The position numbers were made by a program, and so were the translations under genes. Shown here piece after piece: positions 21,002 to 33,311 of a stretch of DNA of 64,000 bases (the first letter of the stretch is position 1; each line of letters starts with the position of its first letter). The notes beneath the pieces were generated by a model. That model made no database searches. It saw only the letters and a program-made list of their open reading frames with translations, and was not told where the DNA came from. Source of the stretch: Trichobilharzia regenti (Eukaryota > Platyhelminthes > Trematoda > Strigeidida > Schistosomatidae); contig OX235267.1 of assembly GCA_944472135.2 (NCBI GenBank), forward strand, positions 22,551,452-22,615,451. Reading direction: 5' to 3'.

Positions 21002-21519
21002 CTGCAATGAACTTCTAAAAAGACTTTGACAATTAGTATCCCATTATGCCACAGCTATTTTAAGATAATTCCGTGAAAAAAAACGTACTATAAAAATACA
21101 TGACTGAGAAATATCTATCAAAAAATATCACAAGTATAACCAAAAATCTGGAAAATCACAAGAACTTACTGGTTTCTAGACATCACCAGCAACCAATAGG
21201 CCAACCAACGGAGCATATGATGAAACAAGCCTTGCGCATGAACAAAAAAAAGTAGAGGAAAACGTTAGAATAATCAAAGTCTACATTTATATTCATCACA
21301 TCTGCTTGCAAACAACGCATGACGCAACCACACAAAGCTAACCACGACATCACCTACCCAGGAGGAATTAAATATCAAACTGGCCGCCACTGTTCTAGCC
21401 AAAGTTCTTCAATAGCGTCACAACGCACGAGTGAACTTGAGTCGGTCAATCAGAAAAATGGGGGATTTTCGCATAAAAATTTACGTATATTTGCACAAAA
21501 ATGTATGCAAAAACATTAA
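21002..21519. other. Unassigned; possible promoter or 5' exon region of the FAR1-like gene
   Basis: A minus-strand ATGTCTAGAAACCA followed by GTAAGTTC (about 21180) looks like a start exon with a donor, but its phase does not join to the exon at 21001. Nothing else recognised. Confidence 0.3.
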
Positions 21520-23066
21520 ACAGGGTATTTATCTCCAATATCCAATATCCTGATTACGAGCTAGTATAAACCAGTGATTTCTTTGAGCTCGCTTCTTGAT
21601 TGTGAGGTAGAGGTTCCAGATCTTCGGTGAGCTTCTGCGTAGTAAGTCCCGACACTCGACTGCTTTAGCTCTGGTAGACTCCAGGAGGAGTGGTGCGGGG
21701 ATTGGTCGAGATGTGGTTTGTAGTATGCAGTATGTTAGGACTGTATTGCTGCCGTGAATGGAGTTTGACCTAACTCCCGTTGGTCATTCGGTGTAGTCAT
21801 AAAAGCAGAATAGTAATAATAATAATAGGTTGTAGTGTAGATAATATAGGTTGAGATAAGTGGAATAATAAAGGTGACCTAAGGAAAAGATAGAGTGAGA
21901 GAAGGCAGAATAGGTCGTGGGGATTTAGTTTGTACGCTTATTCATTGACAGTGTGGTTTCAAATTTTATGAGGATAAGCCATTGAGACACAAACCTTGCA
22001 TTTCTGCATGATTGTCTAGCTTCCGCTTAAAAATCTCCAGAGATGGCGCTGTAGTCACGGCCGCCGGTAAAGCGTTCCAGAGACGGCAAACACGAAGCGA
22101 AAAGAAATGTGATCGCACTCGAGTCTTTGGTCTCTGGTGTGCTATCCTTAGCGGGTTACCTCGTGGAAGCCTATAATCGCTTAATGGCAGGATGCTTTTA
22201 TTTGGGTGGGCCTGGTCATTTAGGATCTTGTAGACGGTGATGAGGTCTCCCCTGTGCCTACGGTAACTAAGTGTGAAAAGACCTAATTTCTTTAGTCTTT
22301 CCTCATATGATTTGTTGCGGAGGCCGATCACCCATTTTGTCGCTCGTCTCTGGACACTTTCTAGAATGTTAGCATCCCTTTTGAGTAGCGGAGGTGCAAT
22401 GATATTATGCACCTCAAGGTGTGGCCTCACATATGCCTTGTATAGCCTTAAGAACAGTTCGGGAGTGAGAGCTCCCAGCTGCCTGTGCATAAAGTGTAAT
22501 GTTGCGTAGGCTTTGGCGACGTCCCTCGAGTAATTTCCACTGGTGTCTAGCTTTTCTGTTAGAATAAGACCTAGATCACGCTCTGATGGAACACAACTCA
22601 AGTTCTGGCCACCAAGGGTGTAATTTACACTCTGTGACCTGCCGGAATGAAGCTGCACTACTTTGCACTTCTTTAGATTGAAAGGCATTCCGTTAGCCAA
22701 AGCCCAATTTCCCAGAGTTTGCAGGTCAGCCTGCAATCTATCTGAGTCTTCCGATGAGTTTATTGCTCTCCAAATCTTTACGTCGTCAGCGTAAAGAAGC
22801 GCAGAGCAGTTTAGTTGGGGGGGCAGGTCATTGATAAAAATCAAAAACATCAACGGCCCTAGGATAGAACCCTGAGGAACCCCTGATGCCGAGGTGTGCC
22901 AGGATGATCGGATGCGGTTGACTTTGGTGCAGAATTCTCTCTCACCTAGGTAATCTTTCAGCCATGCGAGAAGTGCTCCAGAAACTCCCGCCTTGCCTAT
23001 TTTGTGAAGGAGCAGACCATGGTGAACTGTGTCGAATGCTTTCGCAAAGTCGAGAAAGATCTCTGA
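21520..23066 (-). pseudogene. CR1-like non-LTR retrotransposon, 5'-truncated (reverse transcriptase C-terminal half and 3' UTR)
   Basis: The minus strand is open from 23066 to 21966. It shows FLDFAKAFDTVHHGLL, SGVPQGSILGPLMFLIFIND, the catalytic LLYADDVKIW, then RDLGLIL and the thumb and C-terminal region (RPHLEVHNIIAPPL, RRATKWVIGL, FFSLRVCRLWNALP). This order is that of CR1/jockey-clade reverse transcriptases. It is open through about 365 codons with no stop, so it is relatively young. The endonuclease and ORF1 are lost. The 3' UTR contains an (ATT)n-like run near 21815-21830. It differs in sequence from the families at 13434 and 51164. Confidence 0.87.
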
Positions 23067-23090
23067 TATGAGATAAAAAGATTATAATGA

Positions 23091-24316
23091 GGAGTTCCAG
23101 TTTTCAAATTAAACCACTATATATATATTCATCCAGGGGACTAAAAATTACTTGGTTTTGAGATCCGTTTATAGCTCTTATCCCAGAAACCTTCTATTGA
23201 ATTAGTATGATCACCGGTTCTGGGGTCGACGAAGTCATCCGAATAGTTAACTCGATTATGCATATATCCCAGATCGGATAATCGGTTTTATGCTGCCCAT
23301 TCATCCGAGTGAATTGTAAGGCCTGGAACGACCAGTCTCCGGATAATAGGGAGAAGAGTGTCAGCGCTCCTATCTGGAATAAGTTCAATAAATCCTTTTC
23401 GAATTTGGCTGTCGTAAATACCTAATACCCAAACGTTATTTGCTCTAGCATGTCCTCGATTATACTTCTTCTTAATAAGTAACGTTTCGTCGATATGAAC
23501 CACAACGCCGACTCCTCCAAAAACCTGCGTAATACTGTTCGTTTTCCATGACACCAATCCACGACAAAATTGGAACCATTGCTTAGTAGATGTCGATGTA
23601 TTATCTGTTTGAGCGGCAAGTGGTGTCACACCGGACTTTCAAATCGAGTAATGGTACAGAAACAGTATATTCGTCCACGAAAGTTTTGATTTTTCAAAGA
23701 AAGTTCCTAGAAGACAATTAACTGAGCGTGTCACTTACCAGTACGAACACCCACTCGTTTCCTACACTCTGTACATCTAAATATATATCCATCAGTGACG
23801 TGGGAATACGGCTGCACGTTAATTGATGCACCACAGCTACATATACGATAACGATCAATCCATTACCTAGGCAGTATTGAAATACGTGATCTGAGTGAAA
23901 TTTGCATCTTAGCAGATGAACACCGTTGATTTTCGCGCTAGAATAATGGTAAGTTTCCCCAACCAACGACTAGGGAGCGTTCAAGGTCATTCGAGCGTTC
24001 GCATTTCTGGGATGCTATTCTTGAAATTCGCCCTGGTTCAAGCCTTAGTTGGACGTGTAATCCCAATCGTCAAGCAATGATCTGAAACAAAGAGCAAAGG
24101 GCACGTTGGTAGGGTGATCATACAAGTGCTACCTGCTGGTAAGAAGGAAGACTCAAGGTCAAGGATTACATTTACAACCAATCATAAAAAATTAGGTGTT
24201 AGGGGAAAGGCTCTTCCCATTGGTTATCCGTTGCATCGTCTTAGGCAACCAATCACTGTACGCTACTAAGTCAACCTGAAACTATAAAAGCATAGTTTAA
24301 ACATTGAAAAACCTCC
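23091..24316 (-). mobile_element. Merlin-family DNA transposon (decayed)
   Basis: The unit is defined by the transposase inside it. Possible terminal inverted repeats are ggagttccagttttcaaatt at 23091 and the complementary gtttaaacattgaaaaacctcc ending near 24316, but they match imperfectly and I find no 8-9 bp target duplication, so the borders are tentative. It abuts the 5' truncation point of the CR1-like element. Confidence 0.6.
23158..23870 (-). pseudogene. Merlin transposase (ISXO2/IS1016-type DDE), two nonsense codons
   Basis: The first exon (up to 23740) ends in a zinc ribbon: CSCG...FRCTECRKRVGVRTG. A 32-bp intron (23739-23708, GTAAGT...CTAG) joins in phase to TFFEKSKLSWTNIL. The catalytic domain follows with the three acidic residues in context: VVVHIDETL, LTIHSDEW and TNSIEGFW. 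The spacing and the surrounding RSADTLLPII and FVDPRTGDHTN match Merlin transposases. A TGA (after YHYSI) and a TAA (after DEWAA) interrupt an otherwise open frame. The enzyme would cut and paste the element; this copy is inactive. The upstream part of exon 1 is not resolved. Confidence 0.85.
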
Positions 24317-27169
24317 TAACTTAGCATGCCTTACAGATGATATGTGTGAAAAACGTTTAAATGAAGGAAGATTAATAACAGATGAGTTCCATGAATATAT
24401 GACAAGTGATATACACCCAAGTTAATTCGAAAATATTTAATGATGAAGCAGCATTATTACACATTAGGGTATGTTGTTGTTTTTAAATTTCACTTATTGG
24501 TATTGGAGTTTTCTACGTGAAACATGTATGTATTACCAGACATATTATCTTTCACTCAGGTTTTCGTTATTTTTACTACAGTGGTGGTGCTGCTGATAGT
24601 GCCTACTGAATAGTGATGAAGATGTTCCTTATCTTTCCATAGTTATATCCATCTCTTCACTATACAGGTGTTTTTATTGACGAATTGCAATTATATTTCC
24701 TTATGAATGTCACAAATTATACTTTAAAGGAATTGACAAGTAAACGATTGAATCCTCAAAGTAGCACACTCCGTGAGACAATACCAAATTATAATTATTA
24801 AGATTGAGGATGGCAACTATTCAGTGATCTTGGTGCCTTGACATTTGATCATGGACATTTTATTACTAAACTTGGTATTATGTGTGCCATTAACTTCAGA
24901 AACACTCAGGAAGGATTGTGATTCTTTGACAGAATGTCTCCAACCAACAATATCCTGTTATTAGTAAGCAAAACTAAGTGTATCGTGCTCTAAACTTAAA
25001 TGACGACTATGTCAGCACACTTGTTGGTGGAATGTTCACAATCAAATATTGTATTTGGTGAGCATAAAAAATCTCTAACTTATACTATCTTCAAAAATAT
25101 CATTCATATTACAGAGGTGGGAAGCTGAGATTCACCCATAATTTGAGATAAAAAATCTAAAGTTTTTGCATCTATAAATTATAAATGACATAGAATCACA
25201 ATAAATTACTTTCACTATTCTATACATACATTTATGGAGTTGATCAAAATGTCTAGACACCTCGGGAAAATTGTGAACCAAGTGCAGTGGTTTAGTTGGT
25301 AAATGAAAAGAAAAATATATGAAAGATTGCTATAATGTGACCAAATTTTTTCCATGTAGTAAGACTGCAGAAACTCAGTAGTCATTGCAAAAATGAATAG
25401 AATATAATTATGCATTATAATTAGATACCTAAAAACACTGATTAAAAGTCATTAAGTGAAGAATCACACAGTCTTTAGCTACTTCTTATCAAAATTTAGT
25501 TGTACACTGAACACGTACGAATTGGGAATCTGTTTCAGAAGATAGGACTTATAAATAGTATAGGGTGATGAAATAAGTTGATGGTCATGGTTGGAGATTA
25601 CTGATTCCAACTTTGTTGCGGTCAAAATATTCATTCCGAATTCACTGCCTATAATAATAAATTAGTATAAGTATGATCAAGGCTACCTCTAATGGTCTTG
25701 AATTTAAATTTTTAAGATGAAACTCAATATCCATGAACATCTGGAATATATTTGTAAGATACGAATAGTTCAAAAGGACTGAAAATGAGTTTTTACATTT
25801 ATACTAGAGGAAGAGCTAAAGTAACTTTTGTGTCTCATTTCTAAAACGATGCATTAATCAACACATCCCAAATAAAGCAACCATTTGAGGAGATATTTTG
25901 ATTTGACGCATAGTTAATAGAGTCTATAGTCATCAAGACAAAATGTTGAGCAGCAATAGACGATGAGATTTAATACTTATATCTAAATCTTATTCACATC
26001 TTTATTGTTAATCCTTATAAAACTGAGTGACATCACTTCACACCCTAGAAAAGTTTATATATATATATAGCCATGTCACTGTTGATTGTAACCAGTAACT
26101 TACTCACTTGTCATTACCTCATGTAGCGACCAAATTTATTCTGTTATCGTCTGAACGCAAGAAATCGATCTCTACATTCCACTGTATAGCTGTCAAAACT
26201 TCGTTGAGACACACGCTATCAATAAACGTTCCAAACTCAGAGAAATAACGGTTATTCTCCAATATTTTAGAGGACTTATTAAACAGTAATAATGTGAAAC
26301 TCAAATTTACCTCCACACTGCCGTGAAGCAGCTAAATCCGAAACAAGTACTGTGGGACAAAATTATTTTGCCAAAGTTTAACTTTAAAAAGTACCTTAGA
26401 ATTGAGGAGAATATTCCTAGCGAGATGGAATCAAAAGCTGTGTCCACAGGGTGTCCCGCATTTCGTCCCATGTTAGAATGACCTTCATTCACTCAAACAA
26501 ACCCATATTCTTAAACAACACATTCTCAATGTCTACACAACCGCAAGGAGAAGTATCCCAATTAAAGATTAGACAGTGTTAGAGGCATATATTAAAAGTC
26601 AAAATCTACGTGTGATATTCAAATGTCAAATTAATGGTACACAGTCTAGGGAAAAAACGTATAATAAATATGATGTATTATAAATAGATCGTCTAGGTGG
26701 GGTTTTCCAAACAATTTGTCCATTACACTGCTCTCCACTTTCCATTAATGCTAGTGGGGAGTCATTCAATCAGCTTCTTAAATTTCTATAATTGCTCCAC
26801 CTGTAGAGTGAGGTTGAAGTTCCTTAACAACATTTTCAAATAAGATTAAAGTTTCACTATCATTTTAACCCATACATTCAAAGATACTGCTGTTATTAGT
26901 TTAGTAATTGAAAGCTTGTAATCAGAAAGATTTCATCAATTTGCCTTTTCTTTCCGAGTAGGTCATTGGGAAACGTTAAAATACTGAATCCATTAAAAAA
27001 CCTTCCGAAACTTCATTTTGCTGCCTAGAAATTTACCATAAATCACGAAGCAGATGACAGTTGTTTTTCTCAGTCTTCAGTAGTCCTCCCAAAAGTCATT
27101 GTGAATGTCTCCAGGTTTTATATTAAGTAGTGTAACATAAAAATAATGAGCATCAATGGAGCTGTAGGT
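24317..27169. other. Unassigned AT-rich intergenic sequence
   Basis: Several open frames of 60-66 codons on the minus strand have low-complexity composition and no motifs. A short TA run lies near 26055. No retroelement or SINE match was seen. Confidence 0.5.
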
Positions 27170-27340
27170 CAATAGTCTAAGGGTATGACTTCCAACCAGT
27201 GGGTCATGTTTTGGAACTCTTCTAGCACTAACGAGGGTTGGGTGGCCAGATAGTATTCCTAACCTTCAAACAATAGATGTGGCTCATCACAAACTGCATG
27301 CAATTGCAAGTGGTTGTGGAGTAACATTTCATTTCATTTT
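27170..27340 (+). repeat. Possible tRNA-derived SINE, diverged
   Basis: An A-box-like gagctgtaggtcaatag and, about 45 bp on, gggtcatgttttggaactc in B-box position resemble the SINE heads elsewhere in the window. No terminal tail or duplication is visible. Confidence 0.35.
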
Positions 27341-29280
27341 CAATGCTCTATTATCTTTACATTTCTGAATATTCCCCTCTTATTTTAGTTATCATTTAAT
27401 GTCAATTAGAAAATACTACTTTTTATTCGTATTTCAGCGCACAATACAAATAACAAAATTTATCACATCATCAATAAATTCATCCATCTACTGTTTTCTT
27501 CAACACTGTAATATATGAGAATAGGAACTTTGCAATGTTTATCAAGAAAGTATTCGTACAAAAGTTCATCTGAAAATAAATTTCTCATTTGATTGTTAGA
27601 TTCATGTAAATATTTTTTATGGTACTGTGATGGTATGATACAGACAATGGATTCCAACGGAATATTGTTCTCATAGTAAGAATCATTGTATTTGTTGGTG
27701 TTAACGTCTGAATGCTATTCCCAACAGAATGCTACATATATTTGAACATTCTATTTGCTGTTAGAGACAGAGTACTTTTCCTGTAGTTCAATACTGCATT
27801 AACAACAGAATACAATGTATATTTGAACATCCTGTTTCATGTCGTTTAATGTAAAGTAAAATCACACGCTCAGTGATTGGTTAAAGAAGATAAACTGGTT
27901 AGATATGAATAGCTATTTGAACACTTGAATATATATATACCTTGGCTTCCGTGTCTTGCCTTCTGCTGCTACAGTACTGCATTCGTTAGGATTTTATTAC
28001 AGAAAACATTTAATCACGACTGTAAATGCCTGCATTCAAATATGTTAGTTAAACAATAATATAAACATTAACAACCGAAGCTTACAACACTCATTCATTT
28101 ATGTGTAGACAGCTTCATTATACTTATGAACAAAATTAAAACAACAGATTGTATATATTGTTTACATCTTTGATTTATAATCAATTGTGTTTAACGTAAA
28201 TTAATTTTCTACTAAGGAATGTGAATTGAAAACACAGCAAAGGTACTCTCGTTTTTATGTCTCTGAAATTATCGCGTATTCAAAGAATCAAATTTGTACT
28301 GAGTAATATTAATGAGAATTGCGTTTTCGTGATGAGAATACTTTGACGTTCTAACATTAAAAATTGTCTGACTAAAAATAGTTTCCAGTCTACTGAACTT
28401 TAACGGAGAGTTTGTAGGCTTACAACTTAAAATCAATCAATATCTATTGATATTTCACTGCTCTAAACAATGAGACTTCAGCTTTTGTTACTAGAGTTGT
28501 GCAAAATGAAGAAAGACTTTCGTTTCAAACTGAGCGAAGTTTAAGGGTCTTCGCAAATTCATACACAGCCGTAAAACAATTTCCTCCATTTTTTGAGCTT
28601 CCTGTTCAATGGGAAGTCAGTATTGTTTGAAGGACTAAGATTTCGTACTATCAACCTACTCGTTTATAATACAGCGATTCAAGATTTTCAAGTGCTTTTG
28701 GGATATCACTCTATCTCACATCAATCTCCATTCCTTGAATCAATACAGATTTGATCTTTTTTCCCAGTAAATGATGAATCTTTGATCTTAAATCATGCTC
28801 CTTTTCGTCCGTTTCTTGGGCATTTCTTCAACTTTCATTCTGATAGCCATCACCTTTGCACCACTCCACTAGTTGTTATAAAGTCTTCATTATATCAGTG
28901 CTGTCTGTTTGTTTCTTCTCGAACTGCACATTACATTTTATTAGAAAACTGAAAAAGGTAACTTTTCTACAAAGATTTAGCGTCTTAAGGAATGTAGCAT
29001 AGCAAAAATAGCATTTAAAACAGTTAGCTCCTTTTGTAAATCTGTATAGTGCTATTAAACGACGGAGATTATCTTTAAAAATGTGGTGTATCGGCGCAAT
29101 ACTTTTCGAACAGTATTCAATTTTTAATTCAACTTATAGGAAAAATAAAGGCCAGTTAAAGTATACTAAGTGACACATAAGATATTAGAAAGATAGGAAT
29201 AATTAACACTACTTCCAGTTATTTAATCAGATAAGAATTTTCAAGTATTGGTTATGTAGGGATTTTTGTTTGATTGCATG
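27341..29280. other. Unassigned AT-rich intergenic sequence
   Basis: No convincing exon, RNA or repeat; the open frame at 27463-27657 (minus) shows no domain. Confidence 0.5.
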
Positions 29281-29410
29281 AAGGATTTCATCATGAGCTG
29301 ATATCAGTTAGAGAACCACGTGAAAACCTGGGACTACTGGACAGCTGTTTCATCCGAGTTTGGGACTCTTCAGCAGTACACATCCATCAGGGTTCGAACC
29401 GAGAATCTTA
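29281..29410 (-). repeat. Hammerhead-bearing tRNA-derived SINE, family H1 (3' half)
   Basis: The minus strand begins at a B box (GGTTCGAACC), runs through a hammerhead motif, and ends in the family tail (gtggttctctaactgatatca) also present at 60604-61651. The A-box half is missing, so the copy is 5'-truncated. Confidence 0.75.
29330..29383 (-). ncRNA. Hammerhead ribozyme motif with intact core
   Basis: Minus strand order: stem I (UACUG pairing with CAGUA), core CUGAAGA (the CUGANGA consensus), stem II GUCC/GGAU with a 7-nt loop and one G-U pair, core GAAA, a minimal stem III (ACAGCUGU) and the cleavage triplet GUC. Schistosome Sm-alpha SINEs are known to carry active type I hammerheads with very short stem III. 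All conserved core positions are present here, so self-cleavage is plausible. Confidence 0.65.
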
Positions 29411-29509
29411 TACATATATATATATAACTATCAGTTAATGTTACTGTACAACACTGTGTGATTTATCAATATAAAATCTTATCCATAATGGATTTGAAAA
29501 CTACTTCAA

Positions 29510-29840
29510 CACTACAGTCTACCTCAGTCTTTTTCAACCTCATTCAACAACTGAATAACAACGTATAACTTGTCAGGTGATCCACAACGGAAAATTCAGC
29601 GAGGCGTTCAAAGTGAATATAGGAGTAAGACAAGGCTGTCTACCTATTATCACAGATGATATTCTTAATTGTGTTGGAGTGGATTATGAGTTAGACTGTT
29701 GGGGGCGAGGATTCAGGAATACTCTGGACGACCAATTAGAAGACTCTAGAAGATCTGGATTTCGCAGACGAGTAGGAAAAAGTGGAAGTGCAATGTTTTA
29801 CTTAGAGTCTAAGGGTACAGTAATAATAATAATTCTGGAA
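29510..29840 (+). pseudogene. RTE-like reverse transcriptase fragment
   Basis: VIHNGKFSEAF and VNIGVRQGCL are the finger/palm boundary of the RTE family also seen at 56385 and 62340. The catalytic box is lost: the sequence jumps from RQGC to a shortened 3' end (ESKG then aataataataatt). Internally deleted. Confidence 0.8.
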
Positions 29841-30179
29841 CTACTAGTAAAACAGTGAAGCTTCATGTAGTGTAGAGGAAATTCAGAAGACATGTCATCT
29901 TTAAAAACAAGTAGTAAGAAATATAAAGATATATTTAATAAATTAAATGCCAACTTGGCATTTATGACCAAGAACAAATGGTGCACTTTAGAATATGTTT
30001 AGAAAAAGTTCCTCTAAAATACTGAAGGAATAAAGAAACTCAGCTAATTTCAATAAAATTTTCTTCTCTTGCGTCCTTTTTCAATCACACTTCAATTTCA
30101 AAATATTATGCCGAAGAACACTCCTTTTTACTTTCATTGAGCATGAGGTGGTAACTAATGCTAGTGCAAACTGAAATCT
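29841..30179. other. Unassigned sequence
   Basis: No feature seen. Confidence 0.45.
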
Positions 30180-30470
30180 ATCAGTCAAGTTTGCAATGTG
30201 GCCACCATTCTAGTTGGCTTGCCATGTTGTTGCACTCTGGAGTCTTGTTAGATGGTTAGCAGTAATCGGAAGGAAGCCTTGGGCATATGATTCCCGTTTG
30301 CAGTGTTGGGTGACCATTTGTCCGAATTTCAAAGTGAAGAACAAGTTCTTCCAAGATTGTAGATACGCCTTACTGACGATCTCCAAGGAGGACGAAACCT
30401 AGATTCAAGGCTTCTTGCCTACTACCTTCCACCGTCTAACAATATCTCTTTTCCTTCACCTTCTTCTGAA
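30180..30470 (+). repeat. Hammerhead-bearing SINE, family H2
   Basis: The 3' part (agatacgcctt...gaaacctag...caaggcttcttgcc) matches 41690-41760 and, in part, 38409-38470 and 56140-56190. The tRNA-like head is diverged (ggttagcagtaatcggaagg). Hammerhead element at 30364-30412. Confidence 0.6.
30364..30412 (+). ncRNA. Hammerhead-like motif, family H2 (partly decayed)
   Basis: Stem I GCCUU/AAGGC flanks the core CUGACGA, a mispaired stem II (ctccaaggag inside), C-GAAA, and a minimal stem III ACC-UA-GAU. The cleavage triplet has become AUUC, so cleavage is doubtful. The fold pattern is that of a type I hammerhead with stem I closed. Confidence 0.5.
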
Positions 30471-31509
30471 CAATTTTCACTTTTGAAGTGTTACTAAAAA
30501 TTCACAATTTTAGAGTCTTAAAATTAGGGCAGAATTTTCCTCCTTGCTTGCATTTTAAAAAATAAAGCCTTCTGTTATGTACTCGTCGAGTAGTTAGTAG
30601 ACGCGGAATGAGGGAAATCAGAAGACCACCAGGTCTACGATGATACTTGTATTTTCCAGACAAGGAAAATAAATGTCCCACAAGAGTGTGAGTGAAATGG
30701 TACGTAGTGTACGAAACGTGGGAACAAGTATGAACAAGTGTCTAATACAAAAGTATATATGAAAATGGCTAATGCAAATGAACCAATAGACAGACAGTCT
30801 TATCATGATTGGTTGTAATGTCATGTGATAACAAGGTCATACATGTTTATTTAGTTAATGGACAGACAAAAGCATATTGTCAGTTATAATGGAATATGGA
30901 TCCATACACACATAGCAAAATATAACAGACTGTCAAAAACAAAACACACATCGTGTGGATACATATCACCTTCAATAACCATTTAGCTGTCATTTTCATG
31001 GAAAAAAAAGAAAGTGATAATGAGGAAGTATTTCTACTGACTTGACTAGTCATTTAGCATAAATTTGTCAAGTTTGGTAATACTTTTATGGACGATTGGT
31101 TTTCAGTAAGTTGGTTGCTTCTGTCGATTTCATTAGAAGATTTACACTTGTATACCTTTCATCCCCTCATTTTCATCATCACTGCATTGATTAATCACTG
31201 GTGTGTAACCGCTGTTGTGAGTCCCGTTCTTAGTAATGGTGTAACTGAATGAATTCTGTCGGTCACACTCGCTTTATGGTCACTTAAAACTAGGAGATTC
31301 TCAATCAGTGGGGGATTTAAATTATTATTAGATGATCGGTGACAATCAGTAGGAAGTCTTATCATGTTTGAATGTAAATTTTGATTAGGTTTGATTCTTG
31401 CTATTATACTATAACTGCTCATGTCAAAAAACATAGATAAAAGAAACGGATTGTAAATTTTGTGCTGTAGAGAACCAAGTAGCCAAAAGTCTGCCGTCTA
31501 TTTTATCTT
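30471..31509. other. Unassigned intergenic sequence
   Basis: No feature supported; the short minus-strand frames at 30618-30824 and 31195-31434 lack domains. Confidence 0.45.
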
Positions 31510-31650
31510 TATCTTGAATTCGAACTACAGTGTGTGTGTGTGTACTGACGAAGAGTCAGTCCCGAGCTAGGACAAAACAGATGTCCAGTACTCCCAGATT
31601 TTCTAGTAGTCCTCTAACCAATATCAGTTCATGATTAAATCCTAAGACAA
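31510..31650 (+). repeat. H1 SINE 3' fragment with decayed hammerhead
   Basis: Beginning at a (TG)n run, the sequence gtactgacgaagagtcagtcc...ctaggac...gtccagtact keeps stem I (GUACUG/CAGUAC) and the GUC triplet. It has an altered core (GAAA is AAAA) and an insertion in stem II. The tail (cctctaaccaatatcag) is that of family H1. Confidence 0.6.
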
Positions 31651-32262
31651 TCAGATGCCTGCAAACCAACGCTTGAATATTAAAGTATATGATTAAGATA
31701 TGAGGGAAGCCGACTGAAATCCTTTAAAAATGTCCTGACGTCCAAAAGCAGATAAATTTTAGCTTTTCTAGACTAATCACCACAAGCGATTAGAGTATAT
31801 AGAGACAAAATCCTAATAAAGATTTTTCTCTTAATTCACGTGGTGATACCTTATTATTCTAGATAGAATGCAAATAAATTTGTCATTGACTGATAAAATT
31901 TATTAAAACGGAAATATATATATCAGTGTTCAGTGTAACGTTTATTTAAAGTAGAAATAGTCTAAACGTTTACAAAATCATTTATTTATTGAAAATAATA
32001 AACTATTCGGTAGGAATTGCGTGTGGTTGAAAAGTGAAATTGTTGTCTGGAATATTAACAAACATAGAATAAACTGCACACAGATGTACACGTGTGTAAT
32101 GATTCAGGTGATGACATTTCAGTCATCAAACGCCTACATAATTTTATGCGCATTAAACAATACAGTTTGTCAAGTATCACACACTGTTAAGGTTGTAAAG
32201 TTGAAACAATGCTTTTCCTATGTTACAACATTCACATGTCATTCTGTAAATTAACAACACAT
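31651..32262. other. Unassigned sequence
   Basis: No feature supported. Confidence 0.4.
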
Positions 32263-32526
32263 AAATCAGCAAAGAGTAGCGTCGGTGGCATAGTGGTTAG
32301 GACGCTCGCCAACCATGTACATAGTCCGGGTTTCGATCTCCGGCCACAGACGCACTCCTTTACTTCGCCAAGCCAGAAATAATGCTGGTAAAGAAGAAAA
32401 GTTGGGCATGAGGCCAGCAACCCCATCCTGTAAAAATAAACACTGCTACAGAAACTTCAAGCCACTAGCTTGAAGCCCTATGTTCCACTGGGGAACGTGA
32501 AGGGAAGAAAAAAAAATCAGCAAAGA
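32263..32526 (+). repeat. tRNA-derived SINE (family T) with 13-bp target duplication and poly(A) tail
   Basis: The SINE proper is 32276-32513. The head has an A box (tggcatagtgg) and a B box (ggtttcgatctc) in tRNA-like spacing, followed by a unique body and a terminal A run. It is flanked by a perfect direct repeat, aaatcagcaaaga, at 32263-32275 and 32514-32526. Related copies lie at 38480-38735, 54330-54562 and 58250-58490 (all minus) and, degenerate, at 52975-53205. It is transcribed from its internal pol III promoter if active, and mobilised by a partner LINE. Confidence 0.88.
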
Positions 32527-32966
32527 AGGCTCTTTTCTTAACCTTTTATCAAAGCTATGCAGGCGTTTAGGAGTTTAGATTTAAGATATTAATTGTCAAC
32601 AGGGGTCAGGCGTTACTGTCAGTTAGTAAAAATGATAAATTAAAACATATGAGAAATAGCGATATGTGAGAAATTATGAATAATCTGAAATAATTGAGAA
32701 AGTTGACAAGTGATCAATTAAATGATGAGTGATTGTTCGATAAAAACTGATAGGAACTATGAGCACAAAGAATTAAAAATGGATAACAAAAAATTCGCAC
32801 GGAATTTATTATACGCCAAATCATGGAAAGCGAACTCAAACCCAGGTCACAGTAGTAAATAGACTGAATTACAGGTTTCTGAACACAAAGTTTTCGTCTT
32901 CCTGTGTGGATGGCAAGAGTTTCAGCTATTCAAAGATGGTGAAAGCTATTTAATTTTTTGACCGGC
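32527..32966. other. Unassigned sequence
   Basis: No feature supported. Confidence 0.4.
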
Positions 32967-33311
32967 TGTCAATGTCCAGGTCTTACTACACTGAACTTGA
33001 CACTGTCCTTAGAAGATCTTTGGCAACAGTGTGCAATAATCAACGCGAAAAACAGAACACAGATTGGTAACTGGGGAATCCTTTATTCTTACATCAATAT
33101 AGAACTAACGATAAGGTTACTATTCACAAAGTCTAAGAGTAAATGTCATAGCAATTAATCACAATAATACTTCTGATAGTATTTCTCCGTCTTCTAACGA
33201 GCAGCGTACGATGGAACTATGACTGCAGTATCAGTGACTCCCGCCAAAATATGGAGTTGGTTTTGAGTAAACAACCATGAATTGATCGTTCATTCTTCAA
33301 CTACATTGACA
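32967..33311 (-). repeat. Solo LTR of a BEL/Pao-like element with CCGGC target duplication
   Basis: Ends TGTCAAT...ATTGACA. The inner sequence aligns with 3601-3958 (for example accatgaattgatcgtt and the block around aaccgatct), though diverged. CCGGC flanks it exactly on both sides (32962-32966 and 33312-33316). A 5-bp duplication fits BEL/Pao integrases, and loss of the interior fits LTR-LTR recombination. Confidence 0.85.

Noticed and set aside
21160..21190. Start exon for the FAR1-like gene (ATGTCTAGAAACCA|GTAAGT)
   Set aside because: Joining it to the exon at 21001 gives an immediate stop, so the phase is wrong.
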